DNA of 64,000 bases from Taxillus chinensis. Its lineage: Eukaryota; Streptophyta; Magnoliopsida; Santalales; Loranthaceae. The notes beneath the pieces were generated by a model. It did no database searches, was not told the origin of the DNA, and was given only the letters and a program-made list of their open reading frames with translations. Position numbers and translations under genes: made by a program. The stretch is taken from NCBI GenBank assembly GCA_023512835.1, contig CM042092.1, positions 12,932,498 to 12,996,497 on the forward strand, read 5' to 3'. Every line of letters begins with the position of its first letter. Within the stretch, counting starts at the first letter, position 1. Positions 37,001-50,353 of the stretch are shown here, one piece after another.

Positions 37001-39920
37001 CAATGAATAAAAGGCCACCTGTTCAAAGCCAACTACAAGATTTGCCCATTCTATATCCCTTGTAATCAGCAAATTTGACCGAGCAAGAAGAGGTGCAATG
37101 CGGGCCTTAAAAGAACGGAAAAAAATGGGGAAATTATTATTACGTGATTATAGAGAAACTACGCATGCAAAAAATGAACTAACATTAAAATTTCAAAATC
37201 GTAAGGAAACACAAATGAAGGAAAATGAGAGTTTAGACTAGATATAAATGTTTTGAAAACTACTTTGCCTAAAAGCGTAAGCTTCAAGAGAGTGAACACA
37301 CAATGTATAACAGGCCTTAATGCTGTCATTAAAGTGCAGTCCCTTTATGCATAAAGAGACATTAAAAAAACTGATTAAATTTACCACCAATAAGAGGCTT
37401 GTAAAAGGTTTTTGTCCATTGGCTTAGATACAATTATTAAAAATTATATAATAACTTAAACAAAAATTATGTTGGATAAAGAGTAGTATCATTACTGACA
37501 GTATCTAATCCCACTTTTCTTTCAATAGGATTTGTCATAAAAAAGTTCAATTGGCCAAACAACTTAAAACTAACGACAAAAATATTCTACCAAAAATTCC
37601 ATTCACATTCCTATGAATCAAGTTGACAAGTTAACATCATTGTTCCCAATTATTAAAAACCACGTAATAACTTGACTGACAGTTTCTAATTGCAATTTTC
37701 TTTTGATAGGATGTCCTAAAAAAGTTCAAATGTGCAAAAACATAAAACTAATGACAATAATATTCTAGCAAAAATAATATTCACGTTCCTGTGAACCTAG
37801 TTTACAAATCAATGCACATTGTTCTTCCTTATCCCTTTACCTGCTAAGTCTTACCCCAATTCTCATTTCAATTAACACAAAAAAGAAAAGCCAGCACAAT
37901 AATTAAAAACAAAGCTATCTCCACAGATCCACGTATTAATGAATATACTACAGCCTTCTTTATAATGCAATTCACATTGTTCTTCATTATCCCTTTATTG
38001 GCAAATTTAAACATTATTTCTCACTTCAAATAGCACAAACGAAAAGTAAGGCCATTAAAGAAAGCAAACTACTAAGGCTTCTTCTTTGGCATCCATCATC
38101 TTCAGCTGTTTTGACTAGGCTTCTGTCAATGAGCTCCTAAATTCACATGCCATATGTTGGGAATAAAGCTCCCCAACAAATTTCAGACACACACCCACGA
38201 AACAATGCACAAACCTAAGAAATTGGAGCTTATATCTCTTTCCTTATGGAAGAGACTTCTCATTTTTATAGAAGATCATTCAAACGGTGCACATTAGACT
38301 AGAATGGTTAACTGTGCACATTAGCCTGCTCCCCCACAACCCACACATGTTAAATCACTTCATGGTCATTGCTCCATTTGCTTCTTTTATGTGCACTTCT
38401 TTGATTTCACCAACAAATACAAAGGCAAATAGGATGCCAGCATTACTATGGAAAGAAGTGCTACAGATCTGTCAATGGATACAATGTATGGGATCATAGC
38501 ACCCTTCAAGTCTTGACATGTCACAGTACCTACACAATCTCTGGGACTATAGCCTATACATTGCGATGTTGAGCTGATACGGTGAATTTAGTGCTTTTAT
38601 GGGATGAGTTGCTTTGGGTCGTCGCATGGCTATATCAGGCCTCCAACAATCAGTACTACTTGAACTACCTTGGATATAATGGAGGCTCACCAGCAGGAGA
38701 GGCTCTACCTTGGATACCATGAATTTATCCTCATATACACATAGCACTGCCCCTGCTCACCAGTTGGTCCATGACCACATTTGGATGGGATGTGAAGTAT
38801 GCAGGGGTTCAAATTCTTGTCTCTAAGGTAAATAAAGCCAGAGGAATCGAGAAAGGTCTATTCGTATTCTCCATAACTATGATACTAAATCCTAGTTCAC
38901 AACAACTGGTCAATTGTCAGTTTGTCACTATAATTCTCAATTCAAATTCCACAAATGAAAAGTAAATCTGGCACAATAAGTAAGGTCTGAAGGCATCTCA
39001 ATGTCCACTGAATGTTAAATCCAGAGCAATAAGGCTAGGTGTATTTTTATTCCCAGTAACACTGATACCAACTAAAGCCTAGTTTGTAACACAAAGCACA
39101 TTGTTCTCGGTTATCTCTGCACTGGATAGCTCTGGCCCTAATTTTCGTTTCGAATTCCACAAATGAAAAGTAAAACCAGAAATAAAATACATATTCAAAT
39201 ATGATGGAATGTCAGAGCCAGGGAAATCAACCTAGGTCTAACGAACACATATTTAAAGGGGGGGGGGGACACAATCTAGTTCTATTTATATTCCTTATAA
39301 TAAGGATACTAACTAAAGCCTAGTCGAATGCATACAACAAGCTCACATTGTTCTTCACTATCTCATCACTGGCAAACTCCAACCCTAATTCTCAATACAA
39401 ACCGAGCACATAACTGAAACAGAGATTATGGACTTCAAGAACAGAGTCCAGAACTCACCTCGCTCGAAGTTGCCGGTTTCAGAAAACCCGCGGCCGACTG
39501 TATAGGAGGCGACGGCGGCGGACTCGGCGGAGAATGGTCAACAACTGAACCCAACTCGGCGCGAGACTTGTCGTCCGAGGCGGATGGAAGGATCGGAAGC
39601 AGTCTGGCGAACGGATGTTGCGAAGCAGATCGATGATCACCGACCGATTCGCGACGGCCTCTATTGAGCCTCTGCATCTGAAGCCTCCGTCGTTCGGTGG
39701 AGCTAGAAATTTCTCGGTCGACGATCCACAGCCGCGCTAGGAAGTCCCTGTTGAGGTCGGTGTGCACCACGGACCGGTCCGACGGAGGCGGTGGAATGGT
39801 GGCGCGAGGAGGTTGCGATGAAGTCGAAATCGGTTCCGAAGAGATGGTGGATTTCTGAAGCAGGCGGTGTATGGCGCGAGGAAGGAGGCGCGACTGCTGC
39901 TGCAACAGCGTCGCAGCCAT
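34019..39920 (-). CDS. Mitochondrial phospholipid scramblase family protein (AIM25-like), 11 exons, 386 aa
   Basis: Exons in transcript order: 39920-39459, 37105-37019, 36899-36858, 36747-36703, 36037-35972, 35859-35803, 35685-35624, 35337-35217, 34521-34447, 34345-34233, 34049-34019; 1161 nt in frame. Exon 1 encodes an Arg/Ser/Leu-rich presequence (MAATLLQQQSRLLPRAIHRL) typical of mitochondrial import, then a Pro/Ser-rich linker. The scramblase domain begins near residue 155: LLARSNLLITRDIEWANLV, RPFVAYVIDAMGNELF, RPFWWITSSIYAEIDG, VHRRWHLWRRIYDLYLG and NPGFWNWTFTL. The tail ERAVALALAVSLDNDYFSRH closes the protein. This matches the plant relatives of yeast AIM25 (from memory At2g04940), thought to act at mitochondrial membranes; transport activity in plants is inferred from the family. 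Intron 1 (2.35 kb) is full of diverged tandem repeats. Confidence 0.9.
37432..39410. repeat. Diverged tandem repeats filling scramblase intron 1
   Basis: Two units of about 190-200 bp lie at 37432-37640 and 37641-37830; they share TATTAAAAA..TAATAACTT, ACTGACAGT.TCTAAT and AAAAAAGTTCAA. A second motif of about 80 bp, with CACATTGTTCTT, CTGGCAAA or similar and CACAAATGAAAAGTAA, recurs near 37815, 37970, 38900, 39100 and 39345. The later copies are spaced about 200-250 bp. Confidence 0.65.
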
Positions 39921-42900
39921 GGTGGATTCTCGCGGATGAGAGGGCGAGGCGGCGGTGGCGAATTGCTACTCCAGGGCCCCCACTCACCTCACTTCTCTCT
40001 CAAATGGCGAATTGCTACGCTTTTCTTATTGGGAAACGCTTCAGGCGTCGCGCGTGCTTGGATATGTTTTTTAGCGGATGTTTCGCAAACATTTTGAAAC
40101 GTACTGTGGCGCAATACTATACGTCATTTTTATTTTTATCTTTTTAAAAAAAAATCATTACGAACGAGACTGACATGTCAAATTGAAAATTAAATTTTAT
40201 TAAATAGGCTCAAATAATAAAGTATATAAAAAATAAAAAAATTATGCCTCTTGTTAAATTTGAATTTATATTTAAAAATACAAGATAATTTTAAAAATTA
40301 TTCTTAAAGTAACTCACGAGTTTTTAAAGTATTTGAAATCACTACTTAGTTATTTTGATACTCTATCAATAGTTAATTGATTTTTTTAATCATGTTTTTC
40401 GTATACTATAACCTAGCATTATTTTGCAAAACAAAATCCCTGCCTTTCTCCAAATTTACTTAGTTTTATTATTTAAAATAAGTTGAGTTGAAACTAATTA
40501 ATTATATATTATATATAGTTTAAAAATATTATTTGAAGACTGTTTGTGACAAACGAGCTTTTCAATATGCAATGTCATTTATAATAATAAGGAATCAAAA
40601 TGGGATGAGTTAAATGTTATTTGGTAAGTTTTTCAATAATTAATTGGAAAGAAAGATTCTTTGATTAATTTCATAACAATTCAAACACTCATGAAATCAC
40701 ATATGTTGTTTGGATTCAACCCATACATATAGAGTTAACAATTAATTTTGCTACTGATGTCACATAAAAAATAAATATCAAAAACCAATACTGGTATTGG
40801 GTATTATATCTTTATGACAAATTTACTCGTTTAATATCTGATTTGCTAGATGTTTTAAGCCGTTTTCTCTATTTAAATATATAGAACAATAAGTACGAGT
40901 GTTTGGCATTTTTGTTTTGTATTCAAATACAACCGGTACTCAAATGCCATAAAATAAAAATGCCAAAATAATATTTTTACCTTTTATTTTCTAGTCTCTG
41001 CCACAGAGTTCAGCGCCACTCATTTGTCTCATCGTGGAGTACAGTAACATAATCGAGTACAATCTCGTTAAGGAAGATGTTGTCAGCGGCGCTGGATGAT
41101 AGTGCAATAGGAGGATGAATTTCAATTCCACCCCCACACGCCACTAGATAAGCATATTCATTCCAAAATTCAAAACCCAGCTCTTCCGCTAAGAGCAAAA
41201 GGGGGGGGAGAAACAAAATCAGTCGAGGTAGCATTCACCGCTGGCGATTAAGGCTCCTGCAAGAACTGGTGTGCCACCTCCATCATGACCCCGACATCCC
41301 ACACCAGAATCCCACTACCCAGACTCGATCTATACTACACACTCCATCTTTTTGTCGTGCTACACCAATCCCATTTTAGATCACGTTGCTGCACGCCATG
41401 CTTTCCTAAGAAATTATTTCTCCTTTAATTTTGTTATAAAGACATGCCAATTTATTATCTACTTGTTGCATATTCACTTTATGTATGCATCCTTCGATGG
41501 ATGGCCCGGGTACGTACCAATGGATTCTTTGTGGTTTGGTATGCAAGGAGCAACATGTAGATTTTCAATAGATCGTGTTGCTATCTCTACCTTCATCGCT
41601 GTACGTAGTGCATCAAACCATCTCCAACTGTGTATTCTATCTCGTTGTCGCGCTATCAACCAACTTCGTTCCAGTCGCATGTTGTTACCGCCTGTTCTAG
41701 CTAGATTAACGCCGCGCCAGCACCCAGCTTTAATCCAAATTACTCACTTGATATGATGGGGTTTGTGTTTGGGTATGGTAAGCCTTATCTTGAAAACGAT
41801 CACCAAACAAAAAATGTGTAGACAATTCTACATAAAACACTTTTTGAATACATAATTTAAAATATTATTTTTTGACTTCATAAAACCCAAAACAACAGAA
41901 ACCATTTATATACCCATATGTTTCCATATTTTTTTTAGTACGTGTGGTATGTTTTTGGTTTCTTTTTTCAAAAACTGTATTTAAAAACAATGAAGTATTG
42001 TGTGTTTTTCATTAAATTATAAACACTTTTTGTTTGGTGTGTGTGTGTGTGTGTGTGTGTTTTTTTTTTTAAGTGTTTTTCATTTTTATACTTTGAGGGG
42101 GAAACATGTCACGCTGGGGAGAAATCAGGCAGCGGCGAGGGGCTTGACAGGTGGCATCGTGAGGGGGGGCGGTAGCAGGCTCATCGATAAACACAAAAAA
42201 GCAGAAATGAAAAATATCTTAAATGTATTTTCATTTTTTTATTTAAAAATAACTTATTTTTAAAAATTAAAAAAAAACAGGTGTCAAATAACCTAAGGAG
42301 GATGAGTTCTATATTTGAATACAGAAAACAAAAAAACAACAACCAAACAATGGCATATAATGAAAAAAACCAACTCATAAACATAATTGTAAGTCCCGAC
42401 AAGCTATGAGGACTCGCACTTTGGTGACTCTACTTGACTTACTCTAAATTCAAACCGTGTGGGTTACTTTCGAACCCCTACAAACTATAGATTCAACTTG
42501 ATTGGATTCAACTAGCTAGCCATATGGGTTACTTTGGTGGCGATTTTGTAGAAACAGTTATATGTATACAATCACATGGCTAGGGATGATAATTCTGACT
42601 TGTTTTGACTTGAAATGATTTTATTCAATTTGCTTGAAGAGTTAACGGGACAGATATGGATATTGGCTGTCCCATCCCACCTTTATTATTTTAAAAAAAT
42701 TTAATTTAAAATAAATACTTCTTGTACTCATTAGTTTTACATTGTCTCCAAATTCGAGTAATTAGGATGGTAAACGAATCGAGTTGAGTCGAATAGTAAT
42801 ATATTTAAACGTATTCATTACTTTTTATTAACGAACCGAATCGAACACAAGTTTTAAACTATGATGTTTACGAACTGTTTATGAACGTATTATGTTATTC

Positions 42901-43410
42901 ACAAACGTTTACGAATACAATTACAATATCGTTAAAATATTAAAAAAGAATTTATATCGTAAACTTATATAAAAAAGTAAAATTAATTAATTGCTAGATT
43001 GTATTATCTTTATTTAATATATTTAAATAATTAATATATGTAATTCACGAAAAAATATTATAATAATAGTAATAAAAATATATATATATTTTATTTAATT
43101 ATAATATAAAAACATATTCTTATTAAATTATATTTAATATAAATATATTTATATTTAATAAAATAATTTTTATATATATTAATTAATTTGTTGATTTCTC
43201 ATTGGTAAATAACGTTTACAAATACAAATAATATTTACAAACCGTTAACGAACGGATATAAATAATCTCCGAATATGAAAACCGTATAAATACCCGGGCT
43301 CGGATCACCTACCAACATACTGCTCGATTAAAATTGTCTTTTTTAGTCAAATGGTGTTTTATTGACCGATTCAACATTCAAGCTGACAACAGACGACAGA
43401 AACAAGCACT
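39921..43410. other. Divergent intergenic region, scramblase to PPR gene
   Basis: About 3.5 kb without a supported gene. The first 100 bases are the GC-rich scramblase promoter side. The rest is AT-rich with a (GT)n tract at 42038-42060. A GC-richer patch at 41000-41290 has a minus-strand frame with protein-like composition (WNEYAYLVACGGGIEIHPP) that I cannot identify. A dispersed repeat occupies 42755-43320. Confidence 0.5.
42755..43320. repeat. Dispersed repeat with weak inverted ends upstream of the PPR gene
   Basis: The left end reads GGATGGTAAACGAATCGAG and the right end in reverse complement reads GGTAGGTGATCCGAGCCCG, which is loosely inverted. The body contains many ACGAAC/GTTTACGAA words around a very AT-rich centre. 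It ends about 90 bp before the PPR start codon, so it may form part of the promoter. Family not determined. Confidence 0.4.
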
Positions 43411-46314
43411 ATGCTAGCCCGACAACCCCTCCGCCGTCACCTCCGCAGCCTTCCACTCCCCTCGACACCCTCACGCCGCCACTTCGCCACTACATACACC
43501 GCCCGAATAGTCAGCTCCACGTCCGACGGCCGGTCCATCGCCGCGGAGGTCGTAGCCCCTTCCCTACCAACTGACGTCCGCGGCTACGCCGTCCCCCGCC
43601 GCGAGCTCGTCTGCAAAGCTGCCCGCATCCTCCACCAATCCTTCTCCGCTTCCGGGGACGGTGGCGACCCTTTCCTCGACCTCTCCGACTACCTTCAAAC
43701 CCTATCCCTGTCACTCACCCCGGCCGAGGCCGGGGAGGTCCTCAAATTCCTAAACTGTCCCCGCAAGGCCTTCGCGTTTTTCCACTTCTGCCCCTCCCAC
43801 ATCCCGGGCTTCCGCCACGACGCCTTCTCCTACAACCGTATCCTCCTCATCCTCTCCCGGTCGTCCTCTTCCGACCGCCTCGACCTCGTCCGCCGGACCG
43901 TCGACGAGATGGAACGTTCCGCTGTGCGCGGTAATATCTCCACCATCAACATCCTCATTTCCGTGTTCGGCGCCGCCGCAGATGATCTGGAGAGGTGCTT
44001 GGGTCTGGTCCGGAAGTGGGACCTGAGGTTCAATTGTTACACGTACAAGTGCGTTCTTCAAGCCCATTTGCGGTCCTACGATTCGGATAGAGCTTATCGG
44101 GTCTATGCAGACATGCGCAGGCGTGGGTATACGCTGGACATCTTTGCTTATAATATGCTCATTGATGCTCTAGCCAAAGATGAGAAGGTTTGCATTCTTT
44201 ACGCTTGTATTAAATAAAATAGAAAATTTTATTTATTTATTTATTTTTGATACTCAAGTTATCTTTCCTACAAATGTGATTTCACTAGCACATTTTCTAA
44301 AATTGCAAAGGAGTTTATGTACTAGTTCTGTGTATTAGAAAAAAAGGCTTCAGGAGCTATTGTCAAGAAAAGAAGAAGTGTAACGGGAACTCTTATCAAA
44401 ATGCATTACATTCAGCTCAGTTTATTGTTTTATTCACGAGACTTATAGTATCATACATTATATGCCGTATCATGCATGTGTTTCCATAGAGGGAGGAGGA
44501 TGAATAGAGGCTTGTGCTCAATTATGTATCACAACGTACATGGATAGATGCCTGCATGGGGATAACAATGGAGGCAAATGGTGCATCATGTCCTTTTTAG
44601 GCTTTTTTTTGTTTCACAAGAAATGAGTTTCATTTGGAAAATAATTTCTTGAAAACTATGTTTTTGGATTTTTTTTTATGTCGTTTAGCTATGTTATAAA
44701 AGTTTAGAAAAAATATTTTTAAATATTTGAAAAATAATTTCTTGATAGAAATGTCATTAAAAGAAATAATAACAATTTTGGTTGATTAAGATTTGATTTT
44801 TGGTTTACCATTCTCCTAACTCTACGAAACACTAGAAAATGATAAATCATATCCCGAAACTTATTTACGAATGAAGTCTTAATGCGTGTTTGAATAGAAA
44901 TAGGGAAGGAATAAAGCTTATAATTTTTATAGTTTTTTTTTTTTGGAGAACTATACCCCCTGCTCGTTAGAGAGAATGTAATTTAAGGTTGTTTGTTTTC
45001 CCTGTGGTGTGTGACAAGACAGTCTAGACATTTATAGTTGTTTATATAATTATTTCCTTCAGCTTATTTAATAGACCCCCGATAATCTGATGTGCAACAT
45101 GTTGACAGGCAGATGAGGTTTACAAGGTTTTCGCTGACATGAAACGGAACCATTGTGCTCCTGATGAGTACACATACACAATTATGATCAGATTGACTGG
45201 AAAGATGGGTAAGACTGATGAATCATTGGCATTCTTTCAGGAAATGATGGGAATGGGCATCAGTCCTAACTTATTTGCTTACAACACTATGATTCAGGCT
45301 CTTGCTAAGAGTCGAATGGTAGACAAAATGGTTTTTCTCTTCTCAAAAATGGTGGAAAACAATTGCAAGCCCAATGAATTTACGTACAGTGTAATTCTGA
45401 ATGCTTTGGTTTCTGAAGGGCAGCTTGGAAGGCTTGATGAGCTCTTACAAATATCAAAGAAATACATGAGTAAGTCAATTTGCGCATACCTTGTGAAGAC
45501 ATTGAGTACATTAGGCTACGCAAAGGAAGCTCACCGGCTATTTTGCCATATGTGGAGTTTCAGCGATAAGGGAGATAGAGAGGCCTTTATGTCTATGTTA
45601 GAGAGTTTGTGCAGTGCTGGTAAAATGTCAGAGGCTATCGATTTACTAAGTAAGGTTCATGAAAAGGGAATAGATGCTGATACTATGATGTACAATACAG
45701 TATTCTCTGCCCTTGGTAAGCTAAAGCAAACATATTACGTGCATGATCTCTATGAAAAGATGAAACGCGATGGGCCCTCACCAGACATATTTACCTACAA
45801 TATTCTGATCTCCAGCTTCGGTCGGTCAGGAAGAGTTGATGCTGCAATCCACATATTTGAAGAACTTGGAAACAGTGGCTGTAACCCTGACATTGTCTCA
45901 TACAATTCTTTGATTAATTGCCTTGGAAAGAATGGTGCTGTTGATGAAGCTCACATCAAGTTCAAGGAGATGCAAGAGAAAGGATTGAATCCGGATGTCG
46001 TTACATACAGCACGCTCATTGAGTGTTTTGGGAAGACTGATAAGGTTGAGATGGCTTGCAGTTTGTTTGATGAAATGCTCAGCAACGGCTGTTCTCCTAA
46101 TATAGTGACCTATAATATATTAATTGATTGCCTTGAGAAGAGTGGAAGAACATCCCAAGCTGTGGATATGTATGCGAAACTTAAACAAGAGGGTTTGACT
46201 CCGGATTCGATTACATATGCCATTCTTGATCGTTTGCAAAGTGGTTCACATAAGAAACGTAGAATTCGCAAGCAGAATCCAGTGACAGGCTGGATAGTGA
46301 GCCCTCTGAGATGA
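43411..46314 (+). CDS. ABO5: Mitochondrial PPR protein, ABO5 (At1g51965) orthologue, 2 exons, 660 aa
   Basis: Exons 43411-44187 and 45109-46314 join in phase 0 (KDEK then ADEVYKVF). The Arg-rich, acid-poor N terminus (MLARQPLRRHLRSLPLPSTP) is a mitochondrial presequence. About twelve P-type PPR motifs follow, visible as repeated units such as FTYNILISSFGRSGRVDAA and VSYNSLINCLGKNGAVDEA. The end TPDSITYAIL..RLQSGSHKKRRIRKQNPVTGWIVSPL is nearly the same as I recall for Arabidopsis At1g51965, and the length agrees (about 650 aa). That protein (ABA OVERLY-SENSITIVE 5) is needed for splicing of mitochondrial nad2 intron 3, hence for complex I. P-class structure without E/DYW tails is consistent with a splicing rather than editing role. 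Exon 1 is strikingly GC-rich compared with exon 2. Confidence 0.93.
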
Positions 46315-48113
46315 TCAACAATGATCCTAAACTCGGGGCATGTGACACCATTCATTTTTTGTTTTCTCATTGGAACCTCTAGGAAGCTTTTGGCATCAGA
46401 GAGCAAGCAGTGAAACACATCCCGAAATGTCATCTGGGGGGAATCATTATGAAGAAGACAATCTGGTTATGTGTGTACGTATCCTGCAGTTTTGTTCCTG
46501 AGAAAAATGTGAAATGACATGAGGGATTGGGTCATAGGAATAGCTTGTAAAAAGAATTGAAGCTAGCTTATTGTATACTTATCTAGTGCATTGCATCCTT
46601 GCAAGGCATTTACCACAGGAGGACCTTACGTACATAAGGTAAGCCCTCTCAACTCATTCCTCTTAGAGAGCTAAATTTTGGCTTCTTTTTTCTCATTTTT
46701 TTTAAATTTGGAAAAGGTGGGTTTTAGATTGCATTACATTTTCGTTTTCCCCTTATTGAATTTTCTTTGTTTGGAATTTGGATGGATCTTTGTACTATCC
46801 CATTTTTCTATTATTATTACTTATTTTTTTGGACATGTTTGTCTGGAAAGACTTGGGAACAAAAACCCCTAGGCCACCCACCACATAGTTCAGTTAATTG
46901 AGTTTTTTTTTTCTTTTGATTCTTATTCATTTATGTTGATGGAGTGAATGAAGCATATGTGATTTTGTTTTATATTTTTTTGGAAGAAAGTGGGAGAAAT
47001 GGAAGAAAATGCAAATTTCAATCACATAATTATGAAATTCAACAAGGATCAATTTAAATTACAAGTCATTAGGGGACTTTAATACGTTTTGTTGGTTTCT
47101 GTATTCTGTTTCTTAAGAATTTGGAGTTTGTGTTGAATTTTGATTTTCAAAAACAATTGCCGTTTGGGATGAGAAAAAATATATTTTTAAAAGAGTATTT
47201 TAAAAAATGAATTCATACAAATTTTTTAAAATAAAATATAATGAGTCTATCTAATAAAGTAGAAAAAAAAGTAAAAAACTAAAAATAAAAAATAATATTT
47301 AATTCATACAATAATATTCAAAAAAACTAAAAAACTAAAAATAAAGTTGAATCCTCCAATTTGAAAATAGAAACAGTTTATTTTTAAAGACTCATCTATT
47401 TTTAATATTCAATTCACACAATAAATATTTTAAATTATTGTGGATCCGACATTTTTAGAATTCTGAAAGTAAATCCAGGTTTGATTCATGCGTATATAGT
47501 GTTAGAAACCTAAAGTCCTTCACAAGACATATCTTTGTTCAATGAAAATCCAGAAGCCAACATGAGAGATTTTCGTCGAAGCCCACAATTCGTCAGGTTT
47601 TTTGCTTATTCCAAATAATAACATCATGCATCATGCGCATGATAATGCTATTCCAATTCCAAATTGGAGTAAGCCAGCTTTCTAAGAGGTGCTGATTGTC
47701 CAAACTTAGCAGCTTATTTTGCGCAGCTTGCCAAACATTGATTTTAAGCTAATTCAAAAAATTTGTTTTCCACCCCAAGTTCTAGATGTTTGAGTTGGGT
47801 TCAGTTTCGAACCTTTTTTTTTTTTTTGGGTTGCCTAGTCCCAGATGCTTGAGCTGGGCTCAGCTTCCTGAAGTTATGCATCATAGCTAGATCTGGCAGA
47901 AAAGATGCTATTAGTCCCTTTCAGCCAAATGACATCATTTTGATGACCCTGGACAGGCAAATTCCCGATTCATTAAGCATAGCAAGTGATTCTATGCCCT
48001 ATCCACATCGTTTCCTCTCAGCCAGTGCTGGAAGATGTCCTCATAGCAAGTAATCACGACATAAGGTTTCTTACACAATTCTACCTGCATAGCCATTAGA
48101 TGTGTCCCAAGCA
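46315..48113. other. Intergenic region right of the PPR gene
   Basis: The first 300 bases are probably the PPR 3' UTR. The rest is AT-rich. Near 47775-47875 a phrase of about 65 bp (CCAAGTTCTAGATG..TTGAGTTGGG and CCCAGATGCTTGAGCTGGG) is present twice with a poly-T run between. No gene is supported. Confidence 0.5.
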
Positions 48114-49920
48114 TTTATATATGGAAGAACATATAATATTTTCCTTGAAAAATACAATTTTCGTCTTTCAAGGAAATTAAAAATATATTATAATTATTTT
48201 AGTACTCTCAAAACCATGAGACAAGTTAAAATTATGCAATGAAAGAAAGAAAGGAAAGTTAAATTCGAATAAATAAATAAACATTTACTATTAAAGACTT
48301 AATGGACACATCAAATTTTACTCAATTATTTCTTTTTCAAGTAATGAGTCACATATTAAAGGATTAATTGGCACAAAAAATTGTACTTAATTAATTTCTT
48401 TTAAACAATGGGTAAAAATGTAAACAATGTACTTATATAAAAATGTAAGCTTATATTCTGAAAATGTAATTAAAAAATTGTACTTAATTAATTTCTTTTA
48501 AACAATGTACTTATATATAAAAATGTAAGCTTATATTCTGAAAACTTTAATTTGAAACATTAGATATTGTAATCAATTGTTCAGATTAAACTTTTATTTA
48601 ACTGTTATTTTCTACTACAATAATTCATGATAGTACAACTATAATTAGATGAAGTGTCATGAGTAAAAATATAATCACAATCATTTGATCATGATCAAAT
48701 GTCTCAAATTGCATATTAATTTAACTGTAGTGAGTACTGTAGTAGGTATTATAATGGATAAATAGTTAAATGAAAGTGCAATTTAAACCATTGAATCATA
48801 ATCAAACAACTATGATCACAGTTGACTCATTATGTTTTTTCTTTTTATATGTCTCATTACCTTTTCTATTGAAATGATAGTATATTAAATCATAAGGTGA
48901 ATTAGAACTTATGAATAAGTCACGACCGTTTATATCAATCATAATTTTACAATAATACCTAACTAGTTATATATATATAGGTTGTACTCACTCCTGAGAT
49001 CCTTAATAGGTCCATTAATGCTCAAGCTGCACATTTTCTCTTGGACCGTTTTTTTTTTTTCCTAACTTTGTCTTTAAGACGCACAAAACTGGCATCTTTG
49101 GACATTCTTTTAATTTTATTCTTTTTCTTTACTTATCTTGTTTCAAAAGGAAAAAGGAAAAAGGAAACAAAGCACTAATTAAATATGGTTGATAGTAATT
49201 AACATTGGAGATCTCGAGTGTATATGACAAAAGTTAGTATTTGAGGAAAAGAGAGGCAGCAATATTTCCAAATGTATAAAATCCTCTCGCAATATTATCA
49301 TCAGCTTGGAAAAATAAGAGTACAGAGCAAGGGCTCTTATTACTATAGATTTGTAGATTTTCATCACATACGTGCTTGAAAGCAGGGAGGAAAACGTTAT
49401 TAGGAATTAGGTCAACATTATTCTGCTGAAAAAGGTAAGAGGAAACTATTAGTTGTCTTAACACAGCTGTTAGTATTTTATAGATTTAAATTCTTTTTAA
49501 TTTTTTATATAAATATACATTACAATAGATTTTCTTAATTACTCTTCATATAATTTAAATAATATTTTATTTTATTTTATTTAATAATATTTTTTAATAA
49601 TTTAATATAAAATAAAAATAAAAGTTAGGAGAAATGTAAATAAAATAGGTGTGACTAATTTTCTATATATAATTTAATAATTATATGAAGTGAACAGTAT
49701 TTTTTAATATGTTAGGAAATACTATATAAATCATACGGAAAAAGTTAAATATAGAACTTTTACTATGAGGATAATTTTATGATTTTTTTAATTTTTTTTC
49801 CTTAAATTTTAAAAAATAAATTAATATAAAAATTCTACTACTAGTACTCTAAATAATCATGTGAGCCCCGACAACCCATAAGCAAGCATCAATCAAATGA
49901 GTATGGATAAAATTGACCAA
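48114..49920. repeat. Duplicated non-coding block X, copy 1
   Basis: Long stretches match 62055-63415 in the same orientation: TATATGGAAGAACATATAAT at the start, a central section with CTCAAGCTGCACATTTTCTC and CTTTGTCTTTAAGACGCACA, and AACCCATAAGCAAGCATCAA at the right end. Copy 1 carries an extra AT-rich insert at about 49475-49850. Frames are not conserved between copies. Confidence 0.8.
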
Positions 49921-50353
49921 CATAAATAATTTTCATGTCATTGCAATGAGACAATAATGTATATATGCTATTTCATTCGTTGACTTGGTATTATTTTTTA
50001 AAAATAATAATATTATTATTAATAACAATTGAACGTGTATTCTCACTGTTGATGATAATAATTCGCGTAAGGATATTCTTTGCGCCAGTTAAAGTTTTAT
50101 AAATAAAATTTTAAATATAATATTCTTATATAATAAATACTAGTACATATACGTATATATTATGAATATATATCTAATAAAAATAAAACATAAAATTAAA
50201 AATGGTCGTTTCTGCGCCCCAAACAGGTTTGGGCTAGTCGATGTTATTCTTATTAATTGCACAAATTATGAATGTCCCAGACACGAATTGACGTATAATC
50301 CGGGATTTTTTTTTTGTTGGGCACGAGGACAAGCTAACACTTTTCTTTCTCAC

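Noticed and set aside
41352..41756. 134-codon plus-strand frame
   Set aside because: Cys- and His-rich random-looking translation without domain; flanked by AT-rich intergenic DNA and no splice logic.
49234..49464. 76-codon minus-strand frame in duplicated block X
   Set aside because: The matching part of copy 2 (63000-63130) has frameshifts and stops in the same frame, so coding is not conserved.
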